Source of the DNA: Treponema sp.
GTDB lineage: Bacteria > Spirochaetota > Spirochaetia > Treponematales > Treponemataceae
Reading direction: 5' to 3'
Assembly (NCBI GenBank): GCA_022510845.1
Contig: JAFLSR010000007.1
Location: 1-64,000, forward strand
DNA: 64,000 nucleotides
The position numbers and the translations under genes are program-made. Positions within the stretch are counted from its first letter, which is position 1, and every line of letters starts with the position of its first letter. The notes below the pieces were generated by a model. The model was not told the DNA's origin and searched no databases. It saw only the letters and a list, made by a program, of their open reading frames with translations. Of the stretch, positions 43,081 through 51,780 are shown piece after piece.

Positions 43081-43121
43081 AAAAACTCGAAGTTAAACTT
43101 GACACGGTTTAGTCAAGTTTA
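43081..43121 (+). repeat. Mosaic hairpin element, copy 8 (end of H3, H4)
   Basis: ACTCGAAG followed by H4 arms TTAAACTTGAC / GTCAAGTTTAA around an 8-nt loop, just past the rseP stop and upstream of lepB. It can serve as the operon terminator. Confidence 0.65.
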
Positions 43122-43155
43122 AAAACACATTTTTAATTCTCCGCATTTCAATCCC

Positions 43156-44268
43156 CTAGTCTTTCGCGCGTCCTACAAAATATCGGATGTCGCCAGAAAG
43201 CCCCAGCATAAAAAGCGCGGCGATTACGACCACCCCTCCAATCTGAATCCCGTATTGGATTTTGGGCGGAATCTGCTTTTTTGTTGCGGCTTGAATCAGA
43301 GCGAACAGAATCATCCCTCCGTCAAGCACTGGAATCGGAAGCAGGTTCATAATAAAAAGCGAGACGCATATCAGCGCGACAAACTGGCACAATACAACGA
43401 CGCCCACCTTGAAATCCTGCAAAAACCCTTCGCGCGCGCTTTCGCCAAGCATACTGCTTATCCGCGCAGGACCTGAAACGGCGTTTGTTATGTCCACTCC
43501 CTTGAAAAGCACGCCGATGCTTTTTATCGTAAGCGCAATCATTTTGCCTGTTTCCAAAAAACCTTGGCGCACGGCCTGAAACGGCGGAACGCCGGCGACT
43601 TCCTTTGAAAGAATTGCCCCCGAACTCTGAACGCCAATCATTCCGATGCCGCTTTCCTTGTTCAAAATCGTGCGCACGGTGAATGTGAGCCTTTCCCCTC
43701 CCCGCAAAACTTCCACCACGACATCCTCGTCCGGCCGCGAAGAAATTTCTGAAAATATGTCCGAAAAATCACCTATCGCAATTCCGTTTATGCTGGTGAT
43801 GGTGTCGCCCGAAATTATGCCTGCGTCGCGGGCGGGGGAACGAAACGAAGGGTCTTCCGGGATTTCGATTGTCGCGCTTCTCGTGTAGTAACTGTAGCCC
43901 AGTATCGCTATCACAGTGTATGCGATTACAGCCATAATCAAATTGAAAAGTGGTCCTGCCAACGCGATTGCCGCACGCTTCATCGGGTGGATTCCGTAGA
44001 GCGAATCTTTTTCGCCTGAAACACATGGGAGGTTTTCTTCGATGGCATTCACAAAGTCCTTTTCGCCCTTCATTCCGCAGTAGCCGCCTATCGGAAGAAG
44101 CGAAAGCCGGTAGTCCGTGCCGCGGAATGTCTTGTGCAAAAGTATCGGTCCCATTCCTATGGAAAATGATTCCACTTTTACGCCGAAAATCCTTGCTGCC
44201 ACGAAATGCCCCACTTCGTGAAAGCAGACTATCACGCTCAGGACAAAAAGCCCATATATTATGTTCAA
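43156..44268 (-). CDS. rseP: RIP metalloprotease RseP (site-2 protease)
   Basis: 370-aa inner-membrane zinc protease. HEVGHFVA (about residue 17) is the HExxH site. FSIGMGPILLH, a central PDZ domain (about 125-205; AGIISGDTITSING) and the C-terminal NLLPIPVLDGG, which supplies the third zinc ligand, are present. It cleaves TM segments of regulators and remnant signal peptides. The start is TTG 44268, overlapping the dxr stop (TTGA), with GGAGG 7 nt upstream. It is the last gene of the rpsB block. Confidence 0.92.
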   Translation of the reverse strand: MNIIYGLFVLSVIVCFHEVGHFVAARIFGVKVESFSIGMGPILLHKTFRGTDYRLSLLPIGGYCGMKGEKDFVNAIEENLPCVSGEKDSLYGIHPMKRAAIALAGPLFNLIMAVIAYTVIAILGYSYYTRSATIEIPEDPSFRSPARDAGIISGDTITSINGIAIGDFSDIFSEISSRPDEDVVVEVLRGGERLTFTVRTILNKESGIGMIGVQSSGAILSKEVAGVPPFQAVRQGFLETGKMIALTIKSIGVLFKGVDITNAVSGPARISSMLGESAREGFLQDFKVGVVVLCQFVALICVSLFIMNLLPIPVLDGGMILFALIQAATKKQIPPKIQYGIQIGGVVVIAALFMLGLSGDIRYFVGRAKD

Positions 44269-45350
44269 AGCATTTCCTCCGCGGCTGCCCGCGCCATCCT
44301 GTCGCATTGGAAAACATCGTCCCAATCCGAAAGGTTTCCGCTCCAATCCATTTCAAGCGTTCTTTGCACAACACGCGCTATCTGCAAGAATTTTATCCTG
44401 CCTTCAATGAAAGCGTTCGCAGCCACTTCGTCAGCCGCATTGAATGCGATTGTATAAAGCGGCCCCCTCCTTACGGCAGAATACGCCGCATCCAAAAGCG
44501 GAAAGGTTTCGCGGCGCGCCTGCATAAAACTCATATTGTGCCCCGCAAGCGAGAATTTTTCCAAGCCGCTGTCCACATATTCGGGAAAGCAGAGCGCGCC
44601 CATTATCGGATGCCGCATATCAGGCTCGGATATCTGCGCATAGAGAATTCCGTCCGTAGTGCGCACAAGCGAATGAACCAAACTTTCAGGATGCACCACC
44701 ACGTCCACGCGCTCTGGCGGCATCTCAAAAAGCCTGCACGCTTCAATCACTTCAAGCCCCTTGTTGGCGAGCGTCGCGGAATCCACAGTGATTTTTTTTC
44801 CCATGTTCCAAGTGGGATGCTTTAGCGCGTCGGCGAGAGTCACATTCTCAAGTTGGGATTCGCTGTAGTTTCTGAACGGGCCTCCGCTCGCGGTAAGAAT
44901 TATTTCTGCAATCTTGTCGCGTCCGCAAAACGAAGCGAGGTTGAAAATCGCGCTGTGCTCGCTGTCCACCGGCAGAATCTTTGCCCCGCTCTTGCACGCG
45001 ATTTCATTTATCAGATGCCACGCCATCACCACGCTTTCTTTGTTCGCAAGCGCAAGGTCGATTCCGCGTTCCAAAACCATTTTGCTGGGAACAAGCCCCG
45101 CGCTTCCCGCAATGCCGTTCACCACGATTTGCGGTTTCGCGGCATCCAAAAGCCGTGCAATCCCATCCTCGCCTTCCAAAGAAGAAAGCGTCGTTGGGCA
45201 ATGGAACTCGCTCTCCAAAGAGGCAAGCGTTTTTTTCGAAGAATGCGCGTGAAGACCCACCACGCGAAATTTGTCTTTGTGATGCCGCGCCAAATCGAGA
45301 GTGCTTTTTCCTATGAAGCCTGTCGCGCCAAGAACGAGAATGTCTTTCAT
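44265..45350 (-). CDS. dxr: 1-deoxy-D-xylulose 5-phosphate reductoisomerase
   Basis: 361-aa NADPH enzyme making MEP in the non-mevalonate isoprenoid pathway. NADPH loop GATGFIGKSTLD, ALANKESVV, PVDSEHSAIF (metal-binding), LTASGGPFR, HPTWNMGKKITVDSATLANK and ALxxPEYxDSG-type motifs are present. It supplies IPP/DMAPP, needed by the neighbouring uppS. It overlaps cdsA by 4 nt. Confidence 0.96.
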   Translation of the reverse strand: MKDILVLGATGFIGKSTLDLARHHKDKFRVVGLHAHSSKKTLASLESEFHCPTTLSSLEGEDGIARLLDAAKPQIVVNGIAGSAGLVPSKMVLERGIDLALANKESVVMAWHLINEIACKSGAKILPVDSEHSAIFNLASFCGRDKIAEIILTASGGPFRNYSESQLENVTLADALKHPTWNMGKKITVDSATLANKGLEVIEACRLFEMPPERVDVVVHPESLVHSLVRTTDGILYAQISEPDMRHPIMGALCFPEYVDSGLEKFSLAGHNMSFMQARRETFPLLDAAYSAVRRGPLYTIAFNAADEVAANAFIEGRIKFLQIARVVQRTLEMDWSGNLSDWDDVFQCDRMARAAAEEML

Positions 45351-46204
45351 AATCCGGCAGAAGAAAACAAAAATCGAACCAAGCAGTAATAGAATGGAGC
45401 CGCCATGAAAACTGAGTCAACGCTGTCCAAAACGCCGCCGCGTCCCAAAACGATTTTTCCGCTGTCCTTGATGTTCGCGCTGCGCTTAAAGACGCTTTCG
45501 GCAAGATCGCCAATGACGCTTGCCGTGCACACGACGATGCCCAAGACGAGCACTCGCAGCAACTTGTTCGGAACATCAAACGCGGAAGCGAACACCAAAT
45601 ACGAAGAAAGGAAAGCCACCAATATGCATCCGAGGTACGCGCCCACAAATCCTGCCACGCTTTTGTTCGGACTTGCCGCCACTACACCGCGATTGCTTTT
45701 TCCGAAGAGCATTCCGAAAAGCCATGCCGCGCTGTCGCTTATGAACACCATCACAAGGAATGTCATAAGGTGAGCGGAAGAATTATTCATCAAAGAAAGG
45801 CGCGTGATAAAAGAAGGCAAAAATCCTGCGTACAAGAGAGTGCAGGCAGAACGCGAAATGCGGACATTGGACTTTTCGAAAGTCCGCGCGGAAAATATCT
45901 CGAAGGCGAACGTTATGAACACGGCTGCCACGAGCGCGACATCGCACAGGTCAATTCGAAGTGAAAAATCCAAGCCGATGTAAGTGCACGCGGGAATCGC
46001 CACGCACAAAAAAATCACCAAGGGCTTCGGCAATGTTTCCCCGCCAGAAGCGAAGATGACGCACATTTCATGGGCTGCGATGGCGCACACCGCCAGCAGC
46101 AGCACATTGAACGCGATGCTGTTGGAAGGGTCAAAATGCACAATGCCGAGTATAAGAGGGATTCCTACAAAAAAAATCAAAAGCCTTTGTATGAGCTTGC
46201 TCAT
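45347..46204 (-). CDS. cdsA: Phosphatidate cytidylyltransferase
   Basis: 285-aa multi-span membrane enzyme making CDP-diacylglycerol from CTP and phosphatidic acid. About seven or eight hydrophobic segments are visible. The CdsA signature region is VIGDLAESVFKRSANIKDSG then KIVLGRGGVLDSVDSV, with small departures from the usual PGHGGxxDRxDS. It overlaps uppS and dxr by 4 nt each. Confidence 0.93.
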   Translation of the reverse strand: MSKLIQRLLIFFVGIPLILGIVHFDPSNSIAFNVLLLAVCAIAAHEMCVIFASGGETLPKPLVIFLCVAIPACTYIGLDFSLRIDLCDVALVAAVFITFAFEIFSARTFEKSNVRISRSACTLLYAGFLPSFITRLSLMNNSSAHLMTFLVMVFISDSAAWLFGMLFGKSNRGVVAASPNKSVAGFVGAYLGCILVAFLSSYLVFASAFDVPNKLLRVLVLGIVVCTASVIGDLAESVFKRSANIKDSGKIVLGRGGVLDSVDSVFMAAPFYYCLVRFLFSSAGL

Positions 46205-46938
46205 TTTGCGTCTCCCGGAGAATTCACGCCTCCGAACCGCCTGTTACGCGCAGAAAATTCCTTGACACAGTTTTCGAATTCTTCCACACCATAATCCGGC
46301 CAAAGCGTGTCCGTAAAAAACAGTTCCGCGTATGCCGCATGCCAAAGCATAAAATTGCTCAAACGCATCTCGCCGCCAGTGCGCACAAGGAGGTCCACTT
46401 CGGGCAAGGAAGGCATATCGAATGCCGCGCAGAAATCTTCTTCCGAAAGAATTTTTCCTTGCGAGGCGACAGGGCTTTCAAGCAATTTTCGCGCCGCCCG
46501 GACGATTTCATCGCGGCCGCCGTAGTTTATCGCAAGAACCACAGTCGTTCCAGAAAAATCCGCCGTGTCTTTTTTCGCGTTCAGAATCTCTTCCTGCACG
46601 TCGCGCGGCAATCCAGAAAGGTTTCCTATGTGCTCGATGCGAATTTTATTTTCCTTGTAAAACTCGAATTCCGCCCGCAGATGCCCTTTGATGAGCCCCA
46701 TCAAATAGCCCACTTCCTCTTGAGCGCGCTTCCAGTTTTCGGTGGAAAAAGTATAGAGAGTAACGTAACTTATGCCCAAATCGGACGCGGCCCGCACGAT
46801 GCGCTTCGCAGTTTCCAAGCCTTCTTTGTGGCCGGCGGTGCGCGGAAGCCCTCGCTTTTGCGCCCAGCGTCCGTTTCCGTCCATTATCACAGCCACATGG
46901 CGAGGAATAGAATTTTCGCCGCGAAAATCCGAAGGCAT
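46201..46938 (-). CDS. uppS: Undecaprenyl diphosphate synthase
   Basis: 245-aa cis-prenyltransferase making the lipid carrier for peptidoglycan and glycans. HVAVIMDGNGRWAQKRG (catalytic Asp, FPP site), RTAGHKEGL, LYTFSTENWKR, LAINYGGRDEI and the C-terminal LLVRTGGEMRLSNFMLW are all present. It starts within the frr stop (TGATG) and overlaps cdsA. Confidence 0.96.
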   Translation of the reverse strand: MPSDFRGENSIPRHVAVIMDGNGRWAQKRGLPRTAGHKEGLETAKRIVRAASDLGISYVTLYTFSTENWKRAQEEVGYLMGLIKGHLRAEFEFYKENKIRIEHIGNLSGLPRDVQEEILNAKKDTADFSGTTVVLAINYGGRDEIVRAARKLLESPVASQGKILSEEDFCAAFDMPSLPEVDLLVRTGGEMRLSNFMLWHAAYAELFFTDTLWPDYGVEEFENCVKEFSARNRRFGGVNSPGDAK

Positions 46939-47483
46939 CAGTCCATTATTTCCTTTTCTTTCGCATCGTAAATCGAATTTATTTCCGCTATGAATTTGTC
47001 GGTGGCTTTTTGAAGCTCGTCGCCCATTTTTTTCAGCTCGTCTTCGGTGATTTCGCCAGCCTTCTGCCTCTTCTTCAAATCCTCGTTTTCATCGCGGCGG
47101 ATGTTCCGAATCGCGGTGCGGGAATTCTCGGCAGTCGTCTTCGCCTGCTTCGTAAGCTCCTTGCGGCGTTCGGCGGTGAGCGGCGGAATCGTGATGCGGA
47201 TGACCTTTCCGTCATTCGAAGGGTTCAGTCCCAAATCCGCAGTAAGAATCGCCTTTTCGATTTCGGTTATGAGCGACTTGTCGAACGGATTGATAATGAC
47301 TGTTCGCGCCTCGGGAATGGAAACCGTTGCCACTTGGTTGAGCGGCGACTTCTGCCCATAGTAATCAACGCGCACCCTGTCAAAAATATTCGCGCTCGCC
47401 CGTCCCGTGCGGATTGCGTTGAACGAATCCTTGAGCGAAGCGATTGTCTTTTCCATTCTTTCTTTTGATGATTCGATTGACAT
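46938..47483 (-). CDS. frr: Ribosome recycling factor
   Basis: 181-aa factor that, with EF-G, splits post-termination ribosomes. The typical RRF helices and signature GRASANIFDRVRVDYYG, LNQVATVSIPEARTV, IRITIPPLTAERRKEL and RNIRRDENEDLKK are present. It lies about 110 bp after tsf; the pyrH gene usual between tsf and frr in many bacteria is absent. Confidence 0.96.
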   Translation of the reverse strand: MSIESSKERMEKTIASLKDSFNAIRTGRASANIFDRVRVDYYGQKSPLNQVATVSIPEARTVIINPFDKSLITEIEKAILTADLGLNPSNDGKVIRITIPPLTAERRKELTKQAKTTAENSRTAIRNIRRDENEDLKKRQKAGEITEDELKKMGDELQKATDKFIAEINSIYDAKEKEIMD

Positions 47484-47596
47484 AATTTTCCTTGCCGCAT
47501 TGAAGCGATTTTATGCGAAGCGAACGCAAGGCGCAAGCCGGTGCGGAATTTCGCAAAACCGCGCACGACTTTTCACCGCGTCCGCATCGCGTCTAC

Positions 47597-48433
47597 TTAT
47601 TCTTTTCCAAGAACGTCGAGAACGATTTCTCCGAATTCCAAATTCGCGCCGACGCTCTTTCCAACTTCCTCGATTTTTTTCGCGACCGTAACCTTGTCGT
47701 CCTTTACGAACATCTGGTCCACAAAGCAAATCTCGGAAAGATGCTTTTTCACCTTGCCCTGCAAGATTCCGGCCTTGACATTTTCCGGCTTCGAAGCCAT
47801 CTTTTCGTCCTGGTCCATCTGCGCTTTGAAAATTTCAGTCTGCTCGTCGATGTAGGACTGAGGAACATCCGAGGCTTTGAGATATGCCGGGGTGAACGCC
47901 GCCAAGTGCATACAGCAGTCGTAGGCGAAAGTCTTTACGGCCTCGTCCTGTGAGCCTTTGATGACCACCGCGCTCGCTGTCTTGAAATCCGAGTGCACAT
48001 AAGAAGCCGCCACCGAACCTTCCGGAATCGCCACCACATTCACTTTGGCAACCGTCATGTTCTCGCGGATTTTCGTCGCGAGTTCCATGAGAATGTCCTT
48101 GTGCTCCTGCTCCACTTTGGTGTAGCCCTTTTCGAGCGTAACGTCGAGAAGTTTTTCTCCTGTTGCGATGAAGTCCGAGTTTTTCGCGACAAAGTCCGTC
48201 TCGCAGGTAACTTCGATGAGAACGATTTTGTCCTCAAGTTTTCTCACGAAAATTCTGCCTTCGCTCGTGGCGCGCTCGCTGCGCTTCGCCACGGCCGCAA
48301 GACCCTTTTCCTTCAATATTTTGGCGGCTTCCTTTACGTCGCCATTGGCTTCGGCAAGCGCGTTTTTGCAGGCCAAAAGTCCCGCGCCCGTGCTTTCGTT
48401 CAAAGCCTTGACATCTGCCATTGATATTGCCAT
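47597..48433 (-). CDS. tsf: Elongation factor Ts
   Basis: 278-aa nucleotide-exchange factor for EF-Tu. N-terminal UBA-like helices (VKALNESTGAGLLACKNALA), the EF-Tu contact TDFVAKN (VTCETDFVAKNSDF), two core repeats and a C-terminal helical tail (KKHLSEICFVDQMFV) are visible. ATG 48433 follows GGAG; an upstream TTG is not used. It lies 22 bp after rpsB. Confidence 0.96.
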   Translation of the reverse strand: MAISMADVKALNESTGAGLLACKNALAEANGDVKEAAKILKEKGLAAVAKRSERATSEGRIFVRKLEDKIVLIEVTCETDFVAKNSDFIATGEKLLDVTLEKGYTKVEQEHKDILMELATKIRENMTVAKVNVVAIPEGSVAASYVHSDFKTASAVVIKGSQDEAVKTFAYDCCMHLAAFTPAYLKASDVPQSYIDEQTEIFKAQMDQDEKMASKPENVKAGILQGKVKKHLSEICFVDQMFVKDDKVTVAKKIEEVGKSVGANLEFGEIVLDVLGKE

Positions 48434-48455
48434 TTTTTTCTCCAATAAATTTTAT

Positions 48456-49319
48456 TTATTTGTACATCTCGTCTTCGTCAACGATGGAATCGGAATCGTT
48501 CGCCTTGACATCCTCTTCTTTTTGCTCCGTGGGCTGGTAGTTGGCGTAGTCGTCGATTTCAACATCGTCGTGGCGCACGGCGGCATCGGTCTGCACTTCC
48601 TCGTCGTCGCCGAGCGTTTCGATAATCTTAAGGCCTTCCTCATTGTTCGCTTCCATCACGGCGTTCGCGATAATCGAAGTGAAAAGGCTAATCGCGCGAA
48701 TCGCGTCGTCGTTGCCCGGAATCGGATAGTCGATGCCTTCAGGATTGGAATTCGTATCCACAACAGCCACCACGGGGATTCCCATGCGCTTTGCTTCCGC
48801 AACGGCAATCTGCTCCTTGTGCGTGTCGATTACGAAAATCGCACCAGGAAGTTCCTTCATTTCCTTTATTCCGCCGAGGTTCTTTTCGAGTTTCGCTTTC
48901 TCTTTCAAGAGCGAGGCAACTTCCTTTTTCGTCAGATTTTGGAAGGTGCCGTCCACTTCCATCTTTTCGATTTTCTTGAGACGCTGAAGAGATTTTTTAA
49001 TCGTAGAAAAGTTCGTGAGCATTCCGCCAAGCCAGCGATTGTTCACGTAGAACTGTCCGCAACGTTCCGCCTCTTTTTGGACGGCCTGCTGCGCCTGCTT
49101 TTTCGTGCCCACAAAAAGCACCGATTTTCCCGAAGCCGCAGTCTTGCGAATGACTTCGTAGCTTTCTTTGATTGCAGTGATTGTTTTCTGCAAGTCGATG
49201 ATGTGGATTCCGTTGCGCGCGCCGAAAATGTACTTGGACATGCGCGGATCCCAGCGTTTTACCTGATGTCCGAAATGAACTCCGGATTCAAGCAGGTTTT
49301 TCATGGTAACAACAGCCAT
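48456..49319 (-). CDS. rpsB: 30S ribosomal protein S2
   Basis: 287 aa. S2 hallmarks: [67 protein letters not shown] and [15 protein letters not shown] 49319 follows GGAG. The last ~45 residues form an Asp/Glu-rich tail not found in E. coli S2. It is the first gene of the block; the leader contains a small GTCGGA/TCCGAC hairpin near the SD. No clear promoter was identified. Confidence 0.96.
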   Translation of the reverse strand: MAVVTMKNLLESGVHFGHQVKRWDPRMSKYIFGARNGIHIIDLQKTITAIKESYEVIRKTAASGKSVLFVGTKKQAQQAVQKEAERCGQFYVNNRWLGGMLTNFSTIKKSLQRLKKIEKMEVDGTFQNLTKKEVASLLKEKAKLEKNLGGIKEMKELPGAIFVIDTHKEQIAVAEAKRMGIPVVAVVDTNSNPEGIDYPIPGNDDAIRAISLFTSIIANAVMEANNEEGLKIIETLGDDEEVQTDAAVRHDDVEIDDYANYQPTEQKEEDVKANDSDSIVDEDEMYK

Positions 49320-49417
49320 GTTTTTCTCCTTCCCGTCGGAATTGTCCGACTCCAAACTCTGTTACTCAAAAGCCTTCGGCCTTTGGAAATTTTAGGAACA
49401 ACGTTCCTTTAATTTTT

Positions 49418-49562
49418 GACAGTGAAAAAGGTCATTTCGCAACGAAGTGAGAAATGACAGTAAATAAATACGCAATTCAGTATGAATTGCTACCGAGTTT
49501 CGTAAAACGAAACTCGCAGAGAATTTCTACGAAGCGAACTTCTCGAAGTTAAAATTGACGGC
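49418..49562 (+). repeat. Mosaic hairpin element, copy 9
   Basis: Partial H1 (GACAGTGAAAAAG) is followed by H2 GTCATTTC (49431-49438) / GAAATGAC (49451-49458) and the link AGTAAATAAAT. An extra hairpin GCAATTCA / TGAATTGC (49472-49490) comes next, then H3 CGAGTTTCG / CGAAACTCG (49494-49516) and a second H3-like hairpin, with the left arm of H4 last. It fills the maf-rpsB spacer. Confidence 0.75.
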
Positions 49563-49574
49563 GGCAAACCGAAG

Positions 49575-50165
49575 TCAGCCGACTAAAGGATAGCCCTCTT
49601 TCTTAAGCATATCATAAAGCGTAAAAATAGGCAAGCCCACCACGCACGAAGGAGCACCTTCAATTTTCGTGACAAAGCACGCCGCCAAGCCCTGTATCTT
49701 GTAGCCGCCGGCAGCATCCTTCCATTCGTCCGTGGAAAGATACCATTCGATTTCATCGCCGCTCATCGGAGCAAAAGTCACTTTCGCGATGGCAGAACGC
49801 ACGGAAAGCGCGCGCTTACGGACATTGTAAAGAGCAAGTCCTGTCACCACATCATGCGTGCGCCCTTGAAACGCGGAAAGAAAGCCGAAAGCCTCGTCGC
49901 GAGACTTTGGCTTTCCATAGATTTTTCCGTCCATCATAACAAGGGTGTCCGCGCCCAAAATCCACAGAAAGCCATGTCCTTCGGGAAGCGAGCGCGAAAC
50001 CGAATTCACCTTCTCCGCAGCGAGAATTTCAGGAAGCATATCCAAAGATTCTGCGGCGAGCGAAGATTCGTCCACATTCGGTTCCACCACTTGAAACGGA
50101 ATGCGCATCATTTTAAGGATTTCCTTGCGGCGCGGAGATGACGAAGCCAAAACTATGTTTTCCAT
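49575..50165 (-). CDS. maf: Maf-family nucleotide pyrophosphatase
   Basis: 196 aa. Maf signature at the N-terminus: IVLASSSPRRKEILKMM. Also LGADTLVMMDGKIYGKP, an RTHDVVTGLAL segment, and the C-terminal DAAGGYKIQGLAACFV...GLPIFTLYDML. Maf proteins hydrolyse dTTP/UTP or modified nucleotides as house-cleaning enzymes. ATG 50165 gives the conserved start; the in-frame extension upstream is not supported. Weak SD. Confidence 0.9.
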   Translation of the reverse strand: MENIVLASSSPRRKEILKMMRIPFQVVEPNVDESSLAAESLDMLPEILAAEKVNSVSRSLPEGHGFLWILGADTLVMMDGKIYGKPKSRDEAFGFLSAFQGRTHDVVTGLALYNVRKRALSVRSAIAKVTFAPMSGDEIEWYLSTDEWKDAAGGYKIQGLAACFVTKIEGAPSCVVGLPIFTLYDMLKKEGYPLVG

Positions 50166-50233
50166 GCCATCGCCTTTCAAAACAGAGCTTTCCGGAAACA
50201 AGCGGAAAGTCCGTGCGTTTTCCAATAATCCTA

Positions 50234-50262
50234 TTGACCAAATCTCCCGAGCCATGTAGAAT
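50234..50262 (+). promoter_or_regulatory. Promoter of tRNA-Arg
   Basis: TTGACC (50234-50239), 17-bp spacer, TAGAAT (50257-50262). Transcription should begin a few nt before the tRNA 5' end. Confidence 0.8.
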
Positions 50263-50272
50263 GAAAACGCCC

Positions 50273-50346
50273 GAGAGATTAGTTCAACTGGATAGAGCGT
50301 CGGCCTCCGGAGCCGAAGGTTGCGGGTTCAAATCCCGCATCTCTCA
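50273..50346 (+). tRNA. tRNA-Arg (anticodon CCG)
   Basis: A 74-nt cloverleaf: acceptor GAGAGAT / ATCTCTC, D stem GTTC / GAGC, anticodon stem TCGGC / GCCGA around CTCCGGA (anticodon CCG), T stem GCGGG / CCCGC with loop TTCAAAT, discriminator A. CCA is not encoded. It reads CGG codons. The stop codon of the convergent HEAT gene begins at the very next base. Confidence 0.97.
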
Positions 50347-51054
50347 TTATTTCTTCTTTTTGTCGCCGCTAGAACTTGAAGAGCGCATCTTGTTCAAAAC
50401 TTCTTGCGCGCGATCTCTAACGGGCTTCACAAAATGATAGTCAGTCGCTATTCTTTGCAGAGAGTTGATTACGGGCTTTGTGTCCTTGATGTTCCCTGAA
50501 AGTTTTTCATAGGCATTCACCACTTCAAGCGCGAGGCTGCTCGAAGGATTCATCGATTCGAATTTGTTCGAATAGAATGCTATGGCATTGCTCACTTCGT
50601 CATTGTCATTGTAGCCGATTTCTCCAAGAGAATGGATGGCGGCAGAAAGCACCATCGGCTCGTTGTCCGTCTTGACGATTTTGTTGAGCGTGACAGCAGC
50701 CTCGTCAGTGCCCACCTGTCCAAGAATGATGCAAGCCTCGCGGCGGATGTCGGGGAAATTGTTCATCACGCGACCTTTTGTCCTGCTCTGCGTGTTGATT
50801 CCTTCGCCGGCAAGATGCTCCAAAGCCACCATCATATCGGGTGAAACGCTTCCATTTTCGGCGGCATCGCGGAGATATTGAAGAGCCACTTCCTTGTTCT
50901 CGCGCTCGTCGGCATTGGCAAGTTCCGTGATGATGAGATCGTCCATAGAACTCATGTATTCGCTTTCTACGGATGTCTCTGTCTCCTGCGCGAAAGCGAC
51001 CGTTCCAAAAACGAGTCCAATCGCGATGCAAAGTGAAATCACATTGGTTTTCAT
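50347..51054 (-). CDS. Secreted HEAT-repeat-like protein
   Basis: 235 aa. Signal peptide at residues 1-22 (MKTNVISLCIAIGLVFGTVAFA). HEAT/armadillo-like helix pairs follow: DIRREACIILGQVGTDEAAV (about residue 102), PMVLSAAIHSLGEIGYND (about 133) and PVRDRAQEVLNKM near the end. The C-terminus is Ser then Lys-rich. It is probably a periplasmic scaffold; its partner is unknown. AAGGAG precedes ATG 51054. Its 3' end abuts tRNA-Arg, leaving no room for a terminator. Confidence 0.75.
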   Translation of the reverse strand: MKTNVISLCIAIGLVFGTVAFAQETETSVESEYMSSMDDLIITELANADERENKEVALQYLRDAAENGSVSPDMMVALEHLAGEGINTQSRTKGRVMNNFPDIRREACIILGQVGTDEAAVTLNKIVKTDNEPMVLSAAIHSLGEIGYNDNDEVSNAIAFYSNKFESMNPSSSLALEVVNAYEKLSGNIKDTKPVINSLQRIATDYHFVKPVRDRAQEVLNKMRSSSSSGDKKKK

Positions 51055-51102
51055 AAAAATCTCCTTGTCTAAAGTAACGATTTTATTCGATGAAGTTACG
51101 AA

Positions 51103-51131
51103 ATTATATCACACACCACTTGAAAAATCAA
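51103..51131 (-). promoter_or_regulatory. Promoter of the HEAT-repeat gene
   Basis: Minus strand: TTGATT (51131-51126), 17-bp spacer, TATAAT (51108-51103). The leader is about 40 nt and contains the inverted repeat GTAACG / CGTTAC and an SD. Confidence 0.8.
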
Positions 51132-51146
51132 GAAAAAAAATTAAAG

Positions 51147-51725
51147 TTACAGCCTTGGCAGATATACTTTCCAATCGCCGTCCTGCTTGACAAAATTATA
51201 GTAGACGACTACCTTGTTCGTGCCGTCTTCGTTTTTGGAAATTTGAATCGCCCTTATAGAATCCGCGGAATTGTAGCGAATCTCGTCAATCGTGCGGCCG
51301 TTGCGCGAAGGGATGAACACATAGATGAAATAGTCCTGCAATGTGCGGAGTTTAAGCCCTTTGAGATTTTTCGGGAGCTTTTCCGAAGCCTTCGCCAAAT
51401 TTGCGGTATTGGACCAATATTTCTGGGACTCAGAATCTATATACTTGAGCCAAGAATTGTAGTTCTTTTTCGCCATGACAACATTGAGCTCTGAAATCTT
51501 TTGGATTATCGCGGCCTTGTCCGCATTGAACGTGTCGAGAGAAATGTTTTTTTCGGTTCCAACCGAGCGCCGATATTCCGAATCATCTTCGGCGGCCCGC
51601 TTTTCGACCTTTGCAGGGCTTTCAACTTTTTCGACCGGCTCTTTTTCCTGTTCGGTTGACTTGCAGGAAACGAAAGCCAACGCGAAAACGAACGCGGACA
51701 ACAATACAAAGAATTTTATTTTCAT
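51147..51725 (-). CDS. Lipoprotein of unknown function
   Basis: 192 aa. The signal peptide ends in a lipobox (AFVSC, Cys about residue 20), followed by a Glu/Lys-rich linker. The mature domain includes VMAKKNYNSWLKYIDSESQK, LRTLQDYFIYVFIPSRNGRT and a C-terminal NFVKQDGDWKVYLPRL, a pattern like NTF2/SnoaL-type periplasmic domains. I cannot assign a family. It is divergent from coaD, and the two promoters interleave. Leaderless-type start, no SD. Confidence 0.75.
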   Translation of the reverse strand: MKIKFFVLLSAFVFALAFVSCKSTEQEKEPVEKVESPAKVEKRAAEDDSEYRRSVGTEKNISLDTFNADKAAIIQKISELNVVMAKKNYNSWLKYIDSESQKYWSNTANLAKASEKLPKNLKGLKLRTLQDYFIYVFIPSRNGRTIDEIRYNSADSIRAIQISKNEDGTNKVVVYYNFVKQDGDWKVYLPRL

Positions 51726-51732
51726 AAAATAT

Positions 51733-51761
51733 AGTATATCACTATTGTTTGATTTAGTCAA
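51733..51761 (-). promoter_or_regulatory. Promoter of the 51147-51725 lipoprotein gene, leaderless
   Basis: Minus strand: TTGACT (51761-51756), 17-bp spacer, TATACT (51738-51733), then 7 nt to ATG. Confidence 0.85.
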
Positions 51762-51773
51762 ATAGATTATAAT
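51745..51773 (+). promoter_or_regulatory. Promoter of coaD, leaderless
   Basis: TTGTTT (51745-51750), 17-bp spacer, TATAAT (51768-51773), then 7 nt to ATG 51781. The divergent -35 box lies inside its spacer. Confidence 0.85.
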
Positions 51774-51780
51774 CGCTTTT

